Shown in pieces: positions 61,273 to 64,000 of a DNA stretch of 64,000 nt. A program made the translations under genes and the position numbers. Each line of letters opens with the position of its first letter. Within the stretch, counting starts at the first letter, position 1. The notes under the pieces were generated by a model that worked only from the letters and a program-made list of their open reading frames with translations, was not told the DNA's origin and did no database searches. This DNA comes from Actinomyces sp. oral taxon 897 (GTDB lineage: Bacteria > Actinomycetota > Actinomycetes > Actinomycetales > Actinomycetaceae): positions 1,674,001-1,738,000 of the forward strand of contig NZ_CP027236.1 in assembly GCF_002999235.1 (NCBI RefSeq), given 5' to 3'.

Positions 61273-61533
61273 GTGTCCCAGCTCCAGCAGCTCAAGCAGC
61301 AGATCAACGGCCTGGGGCAGGCCGCCCGGCGCACCGGCCAGGAGCTGGCCCAGTTCGACTCCGCCTTCGCCCAGCAGAGCGCCCAGGTGCAGGCCACGAT
61401 CGGGGGGTCCGCGCAGAGCAAGGACCGGGTCATGACCGCCTCGATCCAGGAGGCCAAGACCAAGGTCCACGCGGCGGTCGAGGCCCTGGCGCGCCTGAGC
61501 CAGACGGCGAACCAGTACGCCGCAAGCCTGTGA
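61273..61533 (+). CDS. Small helical WXG100-like protein A
   Basis: 86 residues from GTG 61273, set by AAGGAGGA at 61261. It is all helical, with two amphipathic helices around a GGSAQSKD turn (QQLKQQINGLGQAARRTGQE...VHAAVEALARLSQTANQYA). Size and helical-hairpin shape resemble ESAT-6/WXG100 proteins, but there is no W-x-G motif and no C-terminal export tag, so the family is not established. It is encoded with a second small helical protein and a larger, linker-containing protein, as in type VII effector loci. That link is inference. Confidence 0.6.
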   Translation: MSQLQQLKQQINGLGQAARRTGQELAQFDSAFAQQSAQVQATIGGSAQSKDRVMTASIQEAKTKVHAAVEALARLSQTANQYAASL

Positions 61534-61540
61534 CGCGGGC

Positions 61541-61867
61541 ATGGCGGACTCCCAGGCCCTGTCCCGGCAGGCTGCTGAGGCCGGAACCGCGGCCCGGGGC
61601 CTTCGGCAGACGGCCAGCTGGATCTCTGAGATGGCCAGGCTGGCCACGACCCTGAGCGAGGGCGTCGACAGCGTCCTGGCGGGGAGCTCGACGGGTATCG
61701 ACCGCGACCTCCACCACCACCTGACAATGTTCGCCACCCACGCCCGCACGGCGCAGCTGCAGGCACAGGACTCGGCCGCCCAGGCGACGGCGCTCAGCGG
61801 GAGGCTGAGCGTCATGGCCCAGGAGGCGGCCGCCCGGGAGCGGGCCGAGGCCCGCAGAAGGAGGTAG
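61541..61867 (+). CDS. Small helical protein B
   Basis: 108 residues, helical, with Ala/Gln-rich heptads (QAAEAGTAARGLRQTASWIS; ARTAQLQAQDSAAQATALSG) and a charged Arg-rich end (ARERAEARRRR). It starts 8 bp after gene A and ends 3 bp before gene C. No family recognised. It may pair with A as a heterodimer or act as a chaperone for the third product. Confidence 0.6.
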   Translation: MADSQALSRQAAEAGTAARGLRQTASWISEMARLATTLSEGVDSVLAGSSTGIDRDLHHHLTMFATHARTAQLQAQDSAAQATALSGRLSVMAQEAAARERAEARRRR

Positions 61868-61870
61868 CCG

Positions 61871-62773
61871 GTGCCGTCCCGGATCCAGCAGGTGGCCAGG
61901 AGCGTCCAGAGCCTGGGCCAGCAGGCGGGCCGGGTGCAGCGCACCGCGGCGGAAGGCGCCCAGAGGCTCCGCTCGGCGTCGGCCCGGCTGCCCCGGGGCA
62001 CGGGCTGCCCGGAGGAGGGGCGTGCGGCAGCCAGTGCCCACGCCGCCATTACGAGCCTGGGGCGGGCCATGGAGGAGCTGGCCGCCTTCGCGCCCTACGC
62101 CCAGCAGTTCGCCCAGTCCCTGGTAGGGGCCACCGGTTCCGGCGGGGGTGCCGGCTCCGGAGGCATCGGCTCCGGCGGGGCCACAACCACCGGCGGCACT
62201 GGACTCAGTGGCGGCATCAGCCCCGGCGAGGCCACAGCCGCCGGAGGTACCGGACTCAGTGGGAGCACTGGACTCAGCGGGGCCACCAGCTCCGGCGGAG
62301 CCACAACCACCGGAGGCACCGGACTCAGTGGGGGTGCCGGCGCTCCCGTGGGGCCGCCGGGAGACGGGAGCCCGCCCCGGAGCACGGCGGCCTCGGTCCT
62401 GGCCGAACGTGGCCTGACAATGGTCGCCGTTGACAGCATGGTCGTTGACGACCCGGTCGACGTCGGCAACCACGGCCGCGGCCCGGATGACTACTCCTGG
62501 CTGGTCAGCACCTGGCACAGCCGCATACTCCCGGGCCTCGACGCCGGAATGACCCGGGACGACTTCGCCCGCCTCGACCACGAGGGATCTGCCCCGGAGG
62601 ACCGCAGGCTCGCCGCCGCGTACGACGTGTTCCTGGGCGACAGGAGCATGGCCGGCGAGGAGCTGCCCGACGGTGGCGTGGGCATAAGCGGCGGACGCCA
62701 CAGGGCCGAGGCCGCGCGGAGCCTGGGTATCACCCACCTGCCGGTGAGGCTCCGCCGCCCGGGGAGGCGTTAG
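61871..62773 (+). CDS. Putative effector-type protein with ParB-like C-terminus
   Basis: 300 residues from GTG 61871, with AAGGAGGT just before. N-terminal helical region of about 85 residues (IQQVARSVQSLGQQAGRVQR), then about 70 residues of Gly/Thr/Ser linker with repeated TGGTGLSGG units. The C-terminal domain of about 130 residues includes VVDDPVDVGNHGRGPDDYSW, MTRDDFARLDHEG and the ending GISGGRHRAEAARSLGITHLPVRL. The GRHR-x-AA-x-x-LG-x-x-x-x-PV pattern resembles the ParB/Srx-type fold. The helical head, linker and compact tail domain are the design of polymorphic toxins, but no immunity gene is obvious. Function unproven. Confidence 0.6.
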   Translation: MPSRIQQVARSVQSLGQQAGRVQRTAAEGAQRLRSASARLPRGTGCPEEGRAAASAHAAITSLGRAMEELAAFAPYAQQFAQSLVGATGSGGGAGSGGIGSGGATTTGGTGLSGGISPGEATAAGGTGLSGSTGLSGATSSGGATTTGGTGLSGGAGAPVGPPGDGSPPRSTAASVLAERGLTMVAVDSMVVDDPVDVGNHGRGPDDYSWLVSTWHSRILPGLDAGMTRDDFARLDHEGSAPEDRRLAAAYDVFLGDRSMAGEELPDGGVGISGGRHRAEAARSLGITHLPVRLRRPGRR

Positions 62774-62800
62774 GACTGCGGCCCCGTGGGTGGGGCTAGG

Positions 62801-62894
62801 GGAACATTTTATGCACAGGGTAACGTTTTGCGCAGAAGGTAACGAATCTAGGTAACTTTCTGCGCAATCGGTTACCTTCTGCGCAAAATGTTCC
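62801..62894. repeat. Inverted-repeat array between convergent genes
   Basis: Four related half-sites: an 18-bp word TTTTGCGCAGAAGGTAAC at 62826-62843 has its exact reverse complement at 62871-62888. A 24-bp outer pair (62801-62824 and 62871-62894) matches at 20 of 24 positions, and a fourth copy (GGTAACTTTCTGCGCA) lies at 62851-62866. The position between converging stops suggests a bidirectional terminator, but the multiple ordered copies also fit a protein-binding array. Confidence 0.75.
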
Positions 62895-62922
62895 GCTGCG
62901 TGCGCTCCCTCCTGCCGGTCCC

Positions 62923-64000
62923 TCAGAAGAAGAGGGTGGTGGTGCGGTTCATAAAGGCGCCGTGGCCGGTGGCCGTGTTCCAGCAGGTCAGGCCGTTCTC
63001 GGCGGAGGCGCACACGAGGGTCCGGTAGTAGACGACCTGCCCGTACCCGACCACCATGGGCGCCAGATAGTTCCGGGGGTTCTCCTGGCCCAGCAGGTAG
63101 ACTGACGCGCCCCCGCGCATAGCCATATGGGGGACCCCGGAGGAGCTGAGCCCGGCGACCCACCACAGGGGATGGCCGATCTCGTCAACACCAAAGGGCC
63201 TGTCCTGAAGGTAACTGTATATGCCGCACCCCCCGTCGCCGTACTCACTGAAGTTGAGGTCGCAGCCAATATTGCCGGAGGGGGTGACGAGAATGGCCGT
63301 CTCCAGGCTCTGGCCCGGGTAGGCAATAGTCGTGACGGGCACGGCACCGGCGGGCCTGGGGCCGCCGGCACCGGGGAAGGCGCCGGGCACGGGGGCGGGG
63401 GCCTGGTCGGTGTCGCTGGGGTCGGTGGCCTCGGGCAGCTCCCCCTCCAGACGCACGCTCCCGGTGGCCTCGTCCCAGGTCAGGGTGACCGGGGACGTGC
63501 CCGAGGCGGTGGCCGGCGTCTCCCCGGGCCGGGCCCAGGTGTAGGTCACGGCCAGGGCGTCGTCCGCGGTGCGCCGGATCTGGGGGGCGTAGGCGTAGGG
63601 GTGGGCGGTGGCCGTGCCCAGGTACTGGCCGCGGTGGAAGAGCATAATGTGGCGCGGGGAGGACAGGGCCGGGCTGTGGATGCTCAGGGTGATCCACGAC
63701 AGGGCGGCGCAGGGGTCCCAGGTGCTGACCTCGGCGCCCTCCAGGTCCCAGGTGCGCGGGTCGTCGCCCGTCAGGCCGTCCCACGCCGAGGGCACGCTGG
63801 GCCCCCACTCCTTGAGGACCTGCTCACCGCTCATGGTGGAGCACCCGGGCGTGGCACTGGCGGCCGCCTCGGTCTCCCCCGACGTCGCTGACGCCGAGGG
63901 AGCCGATGAGGCCGCCTCCGACCCACTGCCGGAGACGGGAAGCCGACACCCGGACACCACCAGTACAACGGCCACGAGTAGCGCGCCCAGCCGGCACCTC
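62923..64000 (-). CDS. Secreted lipoprotein with C-terminal cysteine domain (5' end outside window)
   Basis: At least 358 residues; the frame stays open to the right edge, reading RCRLGALLVAVVLVVSGCRL. That is a lipoprotein signal with lipobox VSGC. The true start lies beyond 64000. A Ser/Ala/Thr-rich linker follows, then an extracytoplasmic domain (CSTMSGEQVLKEW...HIMLFHRGQYLGTATAHPYA), a Pro-rich linker, and a cysteine-containing C-terminal domain (PSGNIGCDL...GGCGIYS...VCASAENGLTCWNTATGHGA). The last domain is homologous to the C-terminus of the LRV protein at 40545-41387. Function unknown; probably surface-exposed and lipid-anchored. Confidence 0.8.
   Translation of the reverse strand, partial: RCRLGALLVAVVLVVSGCRLPVSGSGSEAASSAPSASATSGETEAAASATPGCSTMSGEQVLKEWGPSVPSAWDGLTGDDPRTWDLEGAEVSTWDPCAALSWITLSIHSPALSSPRHIMLFHRGQYLGTATAHPYAYAPQIRRTADDALAVTYTWARPGETPATASGTSPVTLTWDEATGSVRLEGELPEATDPSDTDQAPAPVPGAFPGAGGPRPAGAVPVTTIAYPGQSLETAILVTPSGNIGCDLNFSEYGDGGCGIYSYLQDRPFGVDEIGHPLWWVAGLSSSGVPHMAMRGGASVYLLGQENPRNYLAPMVVGYGQVVYYRTLVCASAENGLTCWNTATGHGAFMNRTTTLFF

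Overview
The window is very GC-rich DNA with a strong C/G wobble preference, coded almost entirely on the minus strand from about 60.8 kb down to 1. Gene content (a MoxR/DUF58/transglutaminase/FN3 cluster, very long TPR proteins, a tubulin-like protein, many VWA proteins) points to an actinobacterium, most plausibly an Actinomyces-type member of the Actinomycetaceae. The taxon is inferred; no rRNA or tRNA gene was seen.

Region 1 (1-9717, minus strand) is a PFNA-type cluster like that known from Bifidobacterium: a 2041-residue membrane-anchored Ig/FN3 protein, a MoxR AAA+ ATPase, a DUF58 protein and a TgpA-like transglutaminase that runs off the left edge. The MoxR gene has a codon style unlike its neighbours. 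Region 2 (9862-21787) holds three giant paralogous TPR proteins with a conserved C-terminal tail. One contains near-identical 372/369-bp internal duplications, and a 15-bp-stem terminator separates two of them.

Region 3 (22160-41387) is one long candidate operon. In transcription order it encodes a variant-LRR membrane protein, an FGSG-rich membrane protein, a small membrane protein, a secreted/membrane VWA protein with a W/F-GSG tail, a 1202-residue tubulin-like GTPase, a two-TM protein, a beta-rich protein, a GAP1-like GTPase-associated protein (frameshifted here), a VWA protein and a zinc-ribbon TRAFAC GTPase. It resembles the NTPase-centred conflict/signalling systems described by the Aravind group, but combines the GTPase with a tubulin homologue and membrane VWA proteins. 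This is the best candidate for a little-described system.

Region 4 (41958-54008) is a lower-GC cassette with two complete TerY-P-like triads (VWA + PP2C + protein kinase) in one operon, headed by a DUF4407 membrane protein. It includes a PP2C-pseudokinase fusion made by tandem duplication and a VWA paralogue that has lost its metal site. The cassette lies between two copies of a 36-bp perfect direct repeat, each followed by related 27-bp units, which suggests a mobile or exchanged module.

Region 5 (54706-60835) is a two-component operon: a LuxR-type response regulator and two large paralogous histidine kinases, each with an active-looking half followed by a second membrane segment and a vestigial kinase half. 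Region 6 (61273-62773, plus strand) is a three-gene operon of two small helical proteins and a larger one ending in a ParB-like segment. It meets a minus-strand lipoprotein gene (62923-64000, cut by the right edge) across an array of inverted repeats. That lipoprotein shares its C-terminal cysteine domain with the LRV protein of region 3.
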